A stretch of 64,000 nucleotides of DNA from Hephaestia sp. MAHUQ-44 (GCF_023806085.1 NZ_JAMSLX010000014.1:1-64000), one strand, 5' to 3'. Counted from the first letter of the stretch, positions 48,939 to 60,970 are shown. A program made the numbers and translations. The notes: a model not told the origin generated them from the letters alone.

Positions 48939-50342
48939 CTAGGCTTCCCAGCCGCCGCCCAGCGCCTCGAACAGATCGATCTGATCGTCGGCAACCCGCG
49001 CATCGGCATCGGCGAGCGCGGCGCGCGCGTCGGCCAGCGTGCGTTCGGCATCGAGCAGATCGAGCGAATCGACCGAGCCCTGACGTTGCTGTGCGCGCGT
49101 GATCGTGGCGGCGCGTTCGGCCTGATCGTGCGCGGCCTTGAGCGACGCGCGCCGATCGAGATCATGGCCATAAGCCGATAACGCGGTCTCCGTCTCGCGC
49201 AGCGCGGTCAGCACGATGCCGTCGAAGCGCGCGAGCGCCGCCTGCGTCTCGGCCTCGGCCCCCGCGATCCGCGCGCGCGCGGCGCTCTGATTGGGAAACG
49301 ACCAGTTGATCAACGGCCCCAGCAACCAGCGCAGCGGCCCGCCGCCGAAAACGTCACCCAGCGCATTGCCCGTCGAACCGAGCGACCCGCCGAGCGAGAT
49401 GTGCGGATAGAGATCGGCGGTCGCGATCCCGATCCGCGCGGTTGCCGCCGCCAGCCGCCGCTCGGCGGCACGCACGTCGGGCCGCCGCGCGAGCAGTGCC
49501 TGACCGTCGCCGACCGGGATCGGCTGCGCGATGTCGAGCATCGTATCGCGCGCGCCGGCGATCGGCGGCAGCGCGGCCGGCGGCCGGCCGGTGAGCGTCG
49601 CGAGGCGAAACAGCGCCGCATCGCGCTGGGCCGCGATCGCGGGCACTTCGGCGGCACGCTGATCGCGCAACGCAGCGATCCGCGCGGTATCCAGCCCCGT
49701 CGCCAACCCGGCCGCATGGCGCGCCTGTGTCAGCGTCAGCGACTTGTCGAGCAGTTCGACCGTGTGCCGCGCGACCGCCAGCCGCGCCGCCGCCGAGGCG
49801 GCATCGGCATAAGCGCGCGTGGTATCGGCAACGACGAGCACGCGCACCGCATCGGCATCGGCGCGTGCGGCATCGACATCGCCCGACGCTGCCTCGACCC
49901 CGCGTGCGACGCGGCCGAAAAGATCGACCTCATAGGCCACGTCGAGCCCGGTATCGATCGCCCAATCCTCGCGCCTGGCGCCCGCCGCGCGCTGGCCTGC
50001 GGGCAACCGGCCATAGGTGCTGCTCGCGCCGATATTGGTCTGCGGCAGCAGGTCGACACGCGCGGCCTTCAGCCCGGCACGCGCGCGGGCGATGTTGGCG
50101 ATCGCGACGCGCAGATCGGTGTTGGCAGCGAGCGCATCGCCGACCAGCCCGTCGAGCACCGGATCGTCGTAGAGTCGCCACCAATGCCCGGCCACCGGTG
50201 CAGTCGAGACCGCGGGGCTGGCGGTGGTGATGAAGGGGCCGGACGCCGTCGCGGGTGGGTGGGGTGCGACATAGTCCGGCCCCACCGCGCACGCGGCAAG
50301 CGCGAGCGCGGATAGCGAGGTCGTGAAACTTCGGATCATCAT
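48939..50342 (-). CDS. RND efflux outer membrane lipoprotein (NodT/OprM type)
   Basis: The 467-residue protein has lipobox LAAC (Cys18), then CAVGPDYVAPHPP, the usual start of NodT-family outer-membrane factors. GHWWRLYDDPVLDGLVGDAL, the RRPDVRAAERRLAAATARIG segment and two OEP domains follow. It forms the outer-membrane duct of the pump. It is the last gene of the adaptor-permease-duct operon, 8 bp after the permease. Starting at the second of two consecutive ATGs is equally possible. Confidence 0.93.
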   Translation of the reverse strand: MMIRSFTTSLSALALAACAVGPDYVAPHPPATASGPFITTASPAVSTAPVAGHWWRLYDDPVLDGLVGDALAANTDLRVAIANIARARAGLKAARVDLLPQTNIGASSTYGRLPAGQRAAGARREDWAIDTGLDVAYEVDLFGRVARGVEAASGDVDAARADADAVRVLVVADTTRAYADAASAAARLAVARHTVELLDKSLTLTQARHAAGLATGLDTARIAALRDQRAAEVPAIAAQRDAALFRLATLTGRPPAALPPIAGARDTMLDIAQPIPVGDGQALLARRPDVRAAERRLAAATARIGIATADLYPHISLGGSLGSTGNALGDVFGGGPLRWLLGPLINWSFPNQSAARARIAGAEAETQAALARFDGIVLTALRETETALSAYGHDLDRRASLKAAHDQAERAATITRAQQRQGSVDSLDLLDAERTLADARAALADADARVADDQIDLFEALGGGWEA

Positions 50343-50350
50343 CGATACTC

Positions 50351-53530
<3,180 letters not shown>

Positions 53531-53645
53531 ATGCCTGCTCCTGAACAAAGGGGCCTGTCAGCCCGCGTTTCGATCCCATTCCCGTTCGCTCGGAGGCTTG
53601 TCGAAGAGCCGTTTCAGCCCGAACGCAGAAGGGGGATGAAGATGC

Positions 53646-54911
53646 CTAGTTCGCCGCGAAGGTCGCCTGACCGGTCGTGGGATCGGCGCGCGGCGGCGGC
53701 GCCGGATCGGCGGCGGGAACGATCCTGCCCGGCTTGGTCAGCACCTTGCTGCCCGGCGGCGCGAGTTCGGGATCGCTGATGATCACGCGATCATGCTCGC
53801 CAAGGCCGGAGCGGATGACGCGCAACCCTTGCACCACCGGCCCCAGCTCGACCGGCCTGGCCTGCGCGGTGCCGTCCTTGCCGACCACGACCACCAGCTT
53901 GCGCGCCTGATCGGTCTTGATCGCGGCATCGGGGACGAGCAGCGCGCGCGTCGCGCCGCCGTTCGACAGCCGGGCATTGCCGAACATGCCGGGGGTGAGG
54001 AACAGCTCGGGATTGTCGACCACCGCGCGGACGCGGATCGTGCCCGAGCGCGGATCGAGTCCGTTGTCGGTGAAATCGAGCCGCCCCTTCCAGCGATAGG
54101 CGGGTTCGTCCTGCAGCTTGACCTCGACCGGCGAGCCGGCGTCGCCCGCCTGTTCGGCGCGCTTCGCCTTGAGGAACAGCGCTTCGGACGCGTCGAAGCT
54201 GAAATAGATCGGATCGAGCGCGTTGATCGTCGTCAGCAGCGTCGCGGCAGCCCCCTCACCGCCCGCGACCAGATTGCCCGCATCGATCCGCCGGTCGGAA
54301 ACCCGCCCGCCGATCGGCGCGCGTACTTGGGTGAAACTCAGATCCAGCGCCCGCGCGCGGACGGCCGCCTCGGCCCCCGCCAGTGTGGCCAGCGCGGCCT
54401 GCTGTTTCGCGCGGAGTTGGTCGACGTCGCTCTGCGACACCGCATCAATATCAACGAGCGGCAGCGTCCGGTTGAGATTGGCGCGCGCGAGGTTCAGATC
54501 GCTTTTGGCACTTGCCAGCCGCGCATTCGCCTCGGCCAGCGCGGCGGCAAACGGCCGTGGATCGATCGTGAACAGCAAATCGCCCTTGCGGACCACCGCG
54601 CCGTCGCGGAAATGCACGCCGGTGATCGCCCCCGAGACGCGCGGGCGTACCTCGACCGTCTTCGACGCTTCGAAGCGCCCGACATAATCGTCCCACAGGT
54701 CGATCGAGCGTTCGAGCGGCGCCGCGATCGTAACGGTCGGCAGCGGCGGCGCGGCGAGCGCCGGATTGCCGCGATGCGTGATCGAATAACCGCCCCAGGC
54801 AACAATCGCCAACGGCACGCCGATCAGCAGGCCGCGGCGCCAGGGCCGAGCGGTGGCGGATGTCTCGAGCGCTTGCGCATCGGCGCGCCCGATCTTGGTC
54901 AACATGTTCAT
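53646..54911 (-). CDS. RND efflux periplasmic adaptor (MFP)
   Basis: The roughly 421-residue protein has a short cytoplasmic start, a membrane helix (about 25-45), then VEVRPRVSGAITGVHFRDGAVVRKGDLLFTIDPRPF as the lipoyl/hairpin start, an alpha-hairpin (about 115-180), the second lipoyl half (VRAPIGGRVSDRRIDAGNLV) and a beta-barrel domain. The C-terminus is Pro-rich. It links permease and duct. GAGG before the ATG at 54911 supports that start over a longer frame. It is 115 bp before the permease gene and first of the pump operon. Confidence 0.93.
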   Translation of the reverse strand: MNMLTKIGRADAQALETSATARPWRRGLLIGVPLAIVAWGGYSITHRGNPALAAPPLPTVTIAAPLERSIDLWDDYVGRFEASKTVEVRPRVSGAITGVHFRDGAVVRKGDLLFTIDPRPFAAALAEANARLASAKSDLNLARANLNRTLPLVDIDAVSQSDVDQLRAKQQAALATLAGAEAAVRARALDLSFTQVRAPIGGRVSDRRIDAGNLVAGGEGAAATLLTTINALDPIYFSFDASEALFLKAKRAEQAGDAGSPVEVKLQDEPAYRWKGRLDFTDNGLDPRSGTIRVRAVVDNPELFLTPGMFGNARLSNGGATRALLVPDAAIKTDQARKLVVVVGKDGTAQARPVELGPVVQGLRVIRSGLGEHDRVIISDPELAPPGSKVLTKPGRIVPAADPAPPPRADPTTGQATFAAN

Positions 54912-55063
54912 CGCGTGCCTCGCTGATAGGCGATTCGGGCGCCTGGTGAAGCGCCCGAAATCGACGCGAACGAACCCTCGCGATCGTCCGACCGATGGCT
55001 CGGCCGGGCCCCGCGGCATCCGTTCGAAAATTGAATTACTCGCGTGCGCGAGCCAGTCCCGTC

Positions 55064-55456
55064 CTAGCGGCCCTGTCGGTTCACCAGATCGCGACCACGA
55101 CTGATGCTCGCGAGCACCAATTCATATTGCGGCATCGAAAAGCCGGCGCGTTTAAATGCCTGAATTTCTGAGGAATGGATCGCATATCCGCGATGCCAGG
55201 CGATCACCGCCAGCCGCCGCAGCGCCTCGAGCCGACCATCGGCAAGCGCGGGATTGCGCCGAGTGCCGAACAGCTTGCCCATCGCGGTCGCGACACGCCC
55301 CGGACGGCCGATGCTCGACAGCTTTTCCTTCTGCGCAAGCGCGACGACCGACCATTCGAGCGGCGACAACCGGGCCGGCACATCGTCCGCAACCGGCGCG
55401 ATGCCGCGGCTTGCAAGCATGGCGTCATGTGGATCGGAGAAATTGAGATAGGCCAT
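55064..55456 (-). CDS. Conserved sphingomonad hypothetical protein
   Basis: The 130-residue basic protein contains AYLNFSDPHDAML at the N-terminus, LSPLEWSVVALAQKEKLSSI in the middle and LFGTRRNPALADGRLEALRRLAV towards the end. It has no membrane segment or signal, and the pattern is largely helical. I recall similar small proteins as hypothetical in sphingomonads, but I know no function. GGGAG before the ATG at 55456 supports the start. It is upstream of the RND operon on the same strand, 152 bp before the adaptor gene, and could share its transcript. Confidence 0.75.
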   Translation of the reverse strand: MAYLNFSDPHDAMLASRGIAPVADDVPARLSPLEWSVVALAQKEKLSSIGRPGRVATAMGKLFGTRRNPALADGRLEALRRLAVIAWHRGYAIHSSEIQAFKRAGFSMPQYELVLASISRGRDLVNRQGR

Positions 55457-55813
55457 GGGGTGTCTCCCTGATCGAGCGTCAGCGGGCACAAATCCGCCGT
55501 GCACCAAAGCGGCCCGTTCACGGCCGCCCGGCGATAAAGTGCACAAATCTTCCGTCGCGGGCGCCACGCGCCCACGTCAGCATGTCGCAACTGTCGAATG
55601 CGATCGGCCGCTACATCGCCAATCGTGGCGTTACCGGAACGCGGACTCGCTTTCGCCGCCGCGTGTCCTCAGCACTGTCCACCTCCTATGACGGTGGCAA
55701 TGCCGATACCCTAACCCCTTCGCTGTTCCATACTGACCGGTATATAAATCGGCGATGAACAGCGTCAAGGGGCTTTCTGTACCGATCGATAATTATTTTG
55801 TCGAGCGCCGTAT
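55457..55813. other. 357-bp gap without a gene
   Basis: No convincing coding frame is visible. The gap contains two GCACAAATC copies (55486-55494 and 55541-55549), each followed after 2 nt by CCGT, at a distance of 55 bp. It also holds one copy of the TetR-type motif TGACCGGTATATAA (55735-55748), and an AT-rich stretch at about 55785-55800 (GATCGATAATTATTTTG). It is the likely promoter region of the 130-residue gene and perhaps of the pump. Confidence 0.5.
55735..55748. promoter_or_regulatory. Putative TetR operator, downstream copy
   Basis: TGACCGGTATATAA is identical over 14 bp to a site at 56428 just upstream of the tetR start. Together with the preceding ATAC it forms an imperfect dyad (ATACtgaccgGTAT). 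It lies upstream of the leftward 130-residue gene and RND operon, so the TetR protein may control them. Confidence 0.6.
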
Positions 55814-56425
55814 TCAGCGCCCCGGCCACATCGCCAGGCTGGTCGCGACAACGCGTTCGAGATCGGCATGGCTCGCGCCTGCCCCGGCCTGGATCGTCAT
55901 CCCCTGCATCACCGCGAACAAATGGCCGGTCAGCCCGGCGATATCGACCGACTCGGGAAGGTCACCTTCGGCCTTGGCGCGTTCGAACCGGGCGACCAGC
56001 GCCTTGTGCGACGAGGCGCGCCGCGAGATCACCTCGGCGCGGATCGGCTCGGCCTCGGTGCCGCACGCGACCGAACTGATCACGCCAAGGCAGCCCTTGG
56101 GGCCTTGCTCGCTGCATTGATTGGCCATCACACCGCGCAACAGCCGCTCCGCGACCCCGCGCGATGTCGGCGCATCGAGCGCGCAATGCATATAGGCGAG
56201 CTTTTCCTGTTCGTAGAGATCGAGCGCCTTGCAGAACAAGGCCTCCTTGTTGCCGAACGCGGCATAAAGGCTGGGGCGCGTGATCCCCATCGCCTCGGTC
56301 AGGTCGGTCAGCGAAGCGCCTTCATAGCCCTTGCTCCAGAACACGCCGAGCGCCGCGGCGAGCGCGTCGCCAACGTCGAATTCCCGGGGCCGTCCCTTGG
56401 TCGGCGTCGCCATCTCGATTTCCAT
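55814..56425 (-). CDS. TetR-family transcriptional regulator
   Basis: The roughly 203-residue product has an N-terminal HTH (GRPREFDVGDALAAALGVFWSKGYEGASLTDLTEAMGITRPSLYAAFGNKEALF), typical of the AcrR/YcdC-like group, and a C-terminal ligand-binding domain with PKGCLGVISSVACG. These regulators are usually repressors released by small molecules. The ATG at 56425 is chosen; another at 56413 would lose four residues. A 14-bp motif lies immediately before the start (56428-56441), and the same motif recurs at 55735 behind the gene. The RND pump downstream on the same strand is a natural target (inference). Confidence 0.92.
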   Translation of the reverse strand: MEIEMATPTKGRPREFDVGDALAAALGVFWSKGYEGASLTDLTEAMGITRPSLYAAFGNKEALFCKALDLYEQEKLAYMHCALDAPTSRGVAERLLRGVMANQCSEQGPKGCLGVISSVACGTEAEPIRAEVISRRASSHKALVARFERAKAEGDLPESVDIAGLTGHLFAVMQGMTIQAGAGASHADLERVVATSLAMWPGR

Positions 56426-56427
56426 AA

Positions 56428-56441
56428 TGACCGGTATATAA
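56428..56441. promoter_or_regulatory. Putative TetR operator, autoregulatory copy
   Basis: TGACCGGTATATAA lies 2 bp upstream of the chosen tetR start codon, so binding would block its own transcription. It is identical to the copy at 55735. Confidence 0.65.
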
Positions 56442-56506
56442 GTATTCGGCGGCAGTCGTCCAGCCACCGCCTTCGTCCCTGAACATCCGGCCGCAACCGC
56501 GCAACC

Positions 56507-57046
56507 CTATGCCGGCACGAAACCGATCCGGATCAGGCCCGTACGATGCCGCCGCATCCGCGCCGTCCACGGCGTCGACGCCGCGGCCTTCCACGCTGCG
56601 CCGCGTACCACATCGAGGTCACGCAGATGATAGGTCGCAAGATAGCGGGGCGTATCCGCATCGCTGCGGAACCGCCGCGCCGCAATTACCCCGTCGACCG
56701 CGGCGATGCGGGGCAAATGCTCGGTATCGTACCAGTCGTTGAACTCATCCTCGTGCGCCGCGTCGATATCCATCTGGTTCAACAACAAACCCTGCGCCTC
56801 CACCGGCGCAAGCGCGGCACGGTCGCCCAGTTGCACACCCGCCCAGACACGCCCGGCGCCGGAGGTGCCCAAGTGCAGCCGCGACGCGGCATCGCACAGC
56901 AGCAATTGGCGCGGCGCATCCGCCGCCGCGCCCGGCGCCAGGCCCTGTTCGACCCAGCGCCTGGCGGCGAGGATTCGCGACCCGCCGGTGTCGACCGGCA
57001 GATGAGCGGCCCCTTCCGTCACGCCCAGCGCATAGGTCAGCCACAT
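56507..57046 (-). CDS. Small protein of the aromatic cluster, alpha/beta-barrel (EthD/DUF4286-like) C-terminus
   Basis: The 179-residue cytoplasmic protein has no signal or membrane segment. The second half contains NDWYDTEHLPRIAAVDGVIAARRF and PRYLATYHLRDLD, the pattern of dimeric ferredoxin-like proteins (EthD, DUF4286). The first half looks like a diverged copy of the same fold. Its role is unknown; such proteins often accompany aromatic or steroid degradation genes. GGGGAAG lies before the ATG, 13 bp after the amidohydrolase stop, so it is the last gene of the leftward catabolic operon. Confidence 0.72.
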   Translation of the reverse strand: MWLTYALGVTEGAAHLPVDTGGSRILAARRWVEQGLAPGAAADAPRQLLLCDAASRLHLGTSGAGRVWAGVQLGDRAALAPVEAQGLLLNQMDIDAAHEDEFNDWYDTEHLPRIAAVDGVIAARRFRSDADTPRYLATYHLRDLDVVRGAAWKAAASTPWTARMRRHRTGLIRIGFVPA

Positions 57047-57059
57047 AGCGCTTCCCCGC

Positions 57060-58046
57060 TCAATCGGCGAAGGCGCGCGTGTAGAGCTTGCGGCAATTGC
57101 CTTCGTAGATCTTCGCCCGATCAGCGTCGCTCAGCCAGCCGATGCCGTCGATCACCTGCTTGAGATCATCAAGTTGATGCCCCCAGGCCGGGTTGAACAC
57201 CGACGCCGTTCCCGGCCGCTCGGTGCCGAACAGGCAATTATCCGGCCCGCAGATGCGGAATAGCAGGTCGAGCCCTTCTTCTGAATAGATGCATGTATCG
57301 AAATAGAGCCGCTTGAGTTTGGCATCGAAATCCTGATCGCGGCGGATATGGCCCGCACGGAAGCGCCCGATCTGATACGGAATCGCGCCGCCGCCATGCG
57401 AAATGACGATCTTGAGCGTCGGAAAATCCTCGAACACGCGCGATCCCAGCAGCGACATGATCGCGATGCTGCCTTCGTTGATGAACTTCAGCGTGTACGA
57501 TTCGCGCGGATGGCAACAGCCCGCCGAATGCACCAGCACGGGAATGTCGAGCGCGCAGATTTTCTCGTACAACGGATACCAGAATTCGTCGCCCAGCCCC
57601 GGCGGGGGCGGCCCATCGCCTTCCATCGGATCGGGATTGAGCAGGCAGCCGACGAAGCCCAGTTCGTTGACCGCGCGATCGAGCTCCTCGATGCACGCGG
57701 CCGGGCTGGTGTCGCGGAACTGGGGCAGACCGGCAATGCCGCGAAACCGGTCCGGCGCCGCGCGTACATGGGCGTGGATCAGGTCGTTATTGTAGCGCGC
57801 CCAGGTCAGCGGCACGCTCGCCGGGCTCAGCGAATGCATTTGCAGATAGGGACGCGGCGACAGGAACTGCATGTCGGTCCCCACTTCGTCCATCTGCGTC
57901 AGCAGGCCCTGGACGGTCTTGGCGATCACCTCCTCGGACGGCAGCTTGGCCATCGATTTGGGATTGTTGCGACTGCCCGTAAGCGTCGCCATGATCCGGT
58001 AGGACGCGCTGTCCAGAACGACATGGGCGTGCGAGTCGATAATCAT
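57060..58046 (-). CDS. LigJ-like amidohydrolase-family hydratase/decarboxylase
   Basis: The 328-residue protein belongs to the ACMSD/LigJ branch of the amidohydrolase superfamily. MIIDSHAHVV gives the N-terminal metal His-x-His, IPVLVHSAGCCHP the His on strand 5, and ISHGGGAIPYQIGRF the next His. The GCLLNPDPMEGDG and FFDTCIYS-type segments resemble LigJ of Sphingobium, the 4-oxalomesaconate hydratase of the protocatechuate 4,5-cleavage and gallate pathways. A decarboxylase is the main alternative. It overlaps the RidA-like gene by 4 bases (ATGA), inside an operon with an extradiol dioxygenase, which favours the hydratase role. Confidence 0.82.
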   Translation of the reverse strand: MIIDSHAHVVLDSASYRIMATLTGSRNNPKSMAKLPSEEVIAKTVQGLLTQMDEVGTDMQFLSPRPYLQMHSLSPASVPLTWARYNNDLIHAHVRAAPDRFRGIAGLPQFRDTSPAACIEELDRAVNELGFVGCLLNPDPMEGDGPPPPGLGDEFWYPLYEKICALDIPVLVHSAGCCHPRESYTLKFINEGSIAIMSLLGSRVFEDFPTLKIVISHGGGAIPYQIGRFRAGHIRRDQDFDAKLKRLYFDTCIYSEEGLDLLFRICGPDNCLFGTERPGTASVFNPAWGHQLDDLKQVIDGIGWLSDADRAKIYEGNCRKLYTRAFAD

Positions 58047-58432
58047 AGGGCCTCCTTGGCGATCGCGAGAACTTCAAGCTGGACGAGAACGGCACCGCGC
58101 AGGTCCATCAACTGGACGTGCCGGGCGGGCCGCTTCGACGGATCGGGATAGGCTTCGAGCCACGGCGGATTGATCGCGCCGCGATCCTCCTCGCGCTTCA
58201 CGTAGATGGTGAACCGGACGACATCGCCCAGATCCATCCCGGCCTCGGCCAGCACCAGCGCGAGATTGCGAAAACAATTCGCCGCCTGGCCGGCCGCGTC
58301 GGGCGGCATCTCGCCGGTCGTGGCGTCGCGGCCCATGATCCCCGAGGTCGCCAGCAGCGGCCCGACCCGGCAGGCAAGCGGGATCGGCGCGGAATGGCCG
58401 ATCTTGTCGATCGTGATACTCTTCTGGCGCAT
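58043..58432 (-). CDS. RidA-family (YjgF/YER057c/UK114) protein
   Basis: The 129-residue trimer-forming protein has the RidA pattern PLACRVGPLLATSGIMG, AANCFRNLALVLAEAGMDLGDVVRFTIYV and KRPARHVQLMDLRGAVLVQLEVLAI. The Arg in PARH corresponds to the Arg that binds substrate carboxylate in deaminase members. RidA proteins hydrolyse reactive enamines/imines, but paralogues in catabolic operons may process other unsaturated or enol intermediates. Position between a ring-cleavage dioxygenase and a hydratase suggests action on a ring-fission product (inference). The ATG at 58432 lies 10 bp after the dioxygenase stop. Confidence 0.85.
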   Translation of the reverse strand: MRQKSITIDKIGHSAPIPLACRVGPLLATSGIMGRDATTGEMPPDAAGQAANCFRNLALVLAEAGMDLGDVVRFTIYVKREEDRGAINPPWLEAYPDPSKRPARHVQLMDLRGAVLVQLEVLAIAKEAL

Positions 58433-58442
58433 GACAGGTCTC

Positions 58443-59435
58443 TCAGTTCCACTCGGCAAAGGCGATGCCGGTCCCGGTGCCCGCGGGTGTGCGGTAGCAG
58501 GGCATATAATCGTGCCAGCGCATCTCGAGATGCTCGACCGCGCCGGCGGTGCAGATCCAGTTGCGGATCTCCGAACTGCCCGAATTGAGCTTGGCGCGAT
58601 CGATCGTGCACAGCGCCTCGGCATCCTTGCGCGCCATGGCATCGAGCAGATCGCGATCGAGCTCCTCGTCGACGACGAAATGGCTGAGGCCGCCCGAGGC
58701 GATGACGCCCACCCGCTGGTCGCCCGGATAATTCTCGACAGCGGCACGGATCGCACGGCCGAGCTGATAGCAGCGCCGCGGCGTGGGCTGGTTGGGCGGA
58801 TAGTAAGTGTTGAGGCAGATCGGCACGATCGGCAGCGCCATGCTGCGGCCCATCAGGCGGGTATGGATGAAACCGAAGGCATGGCCTTCGCCGACGCCAT
58901 CGGCCAGCCGATCCGAGGTCGAGATGTCGAATTCCCGATCGACAAGCTCGGCGATCAGATGGCGCGCAAGCCCGGCATCGACCGGATAGTCGCGCACCCC
59001 CTCCGCCTCATAATAACCGCCACGCGCGCGCTGGAACCAGGCGACTTTGTTCGGTTTCTCGATGTGACGCGGCACGTTGCGGATCGTCTCGCCATAATAG
59101 ACGAGAATGCTCGGCAGATTGTCCTCGTGATAGAGTTCCTTCTGATCGTCGCCCACGACGATCAGCGCATCGAGTTGCGCGGCCTCGATCGCACGGCGCG
59201 TGCGTTCCATACCCGCCAGCGACGCAGCGTAGCGCTCGCGCAGCCGATCGGGTGCGATCAGATCGGCGATGTCGGCAGGCGCACGCGCCAGCAACTCGGC
59301 ATAGCTGGTCGGCGCCCCGCTCTTGTCGCGGAAGCTGCCGGCGGCATCGCGCTCGGCGAACCGCTCCCAGTCTTCCTCCTCGGTGTTGAGCATGGGCGTG
59401 TGCGAGACGCCAAAGCCATGAGTCAATCGTGCCAT
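58443..59435 (-). CDS. Class III extradiol ring-cleavage dioxygenase (LigB type)
   Basis: The 330-residue protein has the LigB-fold catalytic features: His12 in GVSHTPML as first iron ligand, a second His in ELYHEDNLP, and ASGGLSHFVVDEEL near residue 250 with the conserved active-site His. It should open a catecholic ring with Fe(II) and O2. It is longer than LigB of protocatechuate 4,5-dioxygenase (about 300 residues), and no LigA-like small subunit gene lies nearby. GalA/DesZ-type enzymes carry a fused LigA part at the C-terminus, but the length here leaves little room for it. Substrate candidates are gallate, protocatechuate or a related hydroxybenzoate; this is inference from neighbours. 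Confidence 0.85.
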   Translation of the reverse strand: MARLTHGFGVSHTPMLNTEEEDWERFAERDAAGSFRDKSGAPTSYAELLARAPADIADLIAPDRLRERYAASLAGMERTRRAIEAAQLDALIVVGDDQKELYHEDNLPSILVYYGETIRNVPRHIEKPNKVAWFQRARGGYYEAEGVRDYPVDAGLARHLIAELVDREFDISTSDRLADGVGEGHAFGFIHTRLMGRSMALPIVPICLNTYYPPNQPTPRRCYQLGRAIRAAVENYPGDQRVGVIASGGLSHFVVDEELDRDLLDAMARKDAEALCTIDRAKLNSGSSEIRNWICTAGAVEHLEMRWHDYMPCYRTPAGTGTGIAFAEWN

Positions 59436-59484
59436 ATCGAATATCCTGTTCCGTGGCGTCGTCGCCGATTGTCCGATTCCCGCC

Positions 59485-60831
59485 CTAATCTGCCGCTGCT
59501 GCCGCTGCCGCTCCCCCCGCCCGGCGCCGGGTGCTGAGCACCAGCAGCGTGACGAACGGAACCGCCGCGAAGGCCGCGAACACCAGATACGATCCCCACA
59601 GCTCGATGCCTGCGCCTAGCAAGATCCCACCGATCACCGGCCCGATGACGGCCCCCAACCGGCCGAAACCGACCACGCCGCCGACGCCGGTGCTGCGGAC
59701 CAGCGCCGGATATTGACGCGAGGTCACGATCATCAGGCCGCTGAAGCCGCCCAGGGTGAAGAAGCTGATCAGCGTCGCGAAGGCGAACATGCCGATCACG
59801 TTCGGCGCGCTCAGGCCGAACGCGGCCAGCGTCACCGCCGAACCGGCGAAATAATAAGCGGTGAGGCGCATCGGTTCGCGGCGGCTCGACAACAACCCCA
59901 TGCTGAGATTGCCGGCGATCGCCCCGGTGCCGGTGAAGAAGCCGCTGGAGATGGCCAGATTGGTCGCGACTCCGGCTTCCGCCAGCACGTGCGGGGTCCA
60001 GTTGAGATGGTAATAGCCCACGACCGCATAGCCGATCGACGCCGCCCAGAGCAGCAGCGTCGGCCGCCGGAACTCGGTATCGAGCAGGCTGAGGACACCG
60101 AGACTGGTTTTCACTTTCGCCGTTTTCCGCGGCAGTGCCGTGAGCGGCGCCCGGCCGATCCGGGCGAAGATGCGGTTGATCCGCTCCAGCGCGCGGCGCG
60201 GCTGCGACTCCATCAGGAACTCAACCGATTCGGGCAGGAGAAACAGCCCGACCACGAAGATCACGGCGTTCATCGCCGCGCCGAACAGGAAGAACGAGCG
60301 CCAGCCATAAGGCTCGGCGAGCCCGGCTGCGATCAACCCCATCAGGCTGACGCCGACCGCGAAGCCGATATGCAGCACCGCGATGAAGAAATTGCCCCAG
60401 CGCTTGTTGGTATATTCGACCACCGTCACCGTCAGGCTCGCGAGCAGGGCGCCCAGCCCGACGCCGGTGAGCAGCCGCGTCACCGCCAGCATCGGAACGC
60501 TGGTGCTGATGCCGGTCAGCAGCATCGCGACGGCGCCCCCACCCACCGCCGACAGCACGATGATCCGGCGGCCGAACCGATCCGCGAGCGGCGCCACGAA
60601 AAAGGCACCGATGGCCATCCCCACCGGCGCGGCTCCAAATACGATGCCAAGTACTTCGGGGCGGATGCCCCATTCTTTCGCGAGGAGCGGCGCGGCATAG
60701 GCCATCGCAACGATATCAGCACCGTCGGCGACGTTGATGACGCAGCACAACGCGACGATCACGAACTGGAACGCGGTCATCGGCGCGTCGGCCATCACCC
60801 TGGAGCCACTGTCTCCCGCGTTTCTCGCCAT
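59485..60831 (-). CDS. MFS aromatic acid:H+ symporter (AAHS family)
   Basis: The 448-residue inner-membrane permease has 12 predicted helices. The first helix contains NVADGADIVAMAYAAPLLAKEWG, the AAHS signature site (DGxD), and LADRFGRRIIVL is the loop 2-3 motif. Relatives such as PcaK and GalT import 4-hydroxybenzoate, protocatechuate or gallate. The C-terminal tail is Ala/Gly-rich. GGGAG lies before the ATG. It is the first gene of the leftward operon with the dioxygenase, so it most likely imports the operon's aromatic acid. Confidence 0.92.
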   Translation of the reverse strand: MARNAGDSGSRVMADAPMTAFQFVIVALCCVINVADGADIVAMAYAAPLLAKEWGIRPEVLGIVFGAAPVGMAIGAFFVAPLADRFGRRIIVLSAVGGGAVAMLLTGISTSVPMLAVTRLLTGVGLGALLASLTVTVVEYTNKRWGNFFIAVLHIGFAVGVSLMGLIAAGLAEPYGWRSFFLFGAAMNAVIFVVGLFLLPESVEFLMESQPRRALERINRIFARIGRAPLTALPRKTAKVKTSLGVLSLLDTEFRRPTLLLWAASIGYAVVGYYHLNWTPHVLAEAGVATNLAISSGFFTGTGAIAGNLSMGLLSSRREPMRLTAYYFAGSAVTLAAFGLSAPNVIGMFAFATLISFFTLGGFSGLMIVTSRQYPALVRSTGVGGVVGFGRLGAVIGPVIGGILLGAGIELWGSYLVFAAFAAVPFVTLLVLSTRRRAGGAAAAAAAD

Positions 60832-60867
60832 GCCCTGCTCCCGGAAAGTTCGTAGTTATAGCTTATT

Positions 60868-60882
60868 GATACTTTCGCTATC
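60868..60882. promoter_or_regulatory. Weak dyad in the divergent aromatic promoter
   Basis: GATACTTTCGCTATC (GATA / TATC with 7 bp between) lies in the 139-bp gap between the AAHS permease and the EthD gene, in an AT-rich patch. It may be a regulator site; no regulator gene for this cluster lies in the window. Confidence 0.3.
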
Positions 60883-60970
60883 ACCGGCTAGCATCCAGCG
60901 CAAGCATGTCGTCGGCGCCAGGGTGCCAGATCACGGCATCACGCGGCGCCAACCGGGGAGGGAGATACCG

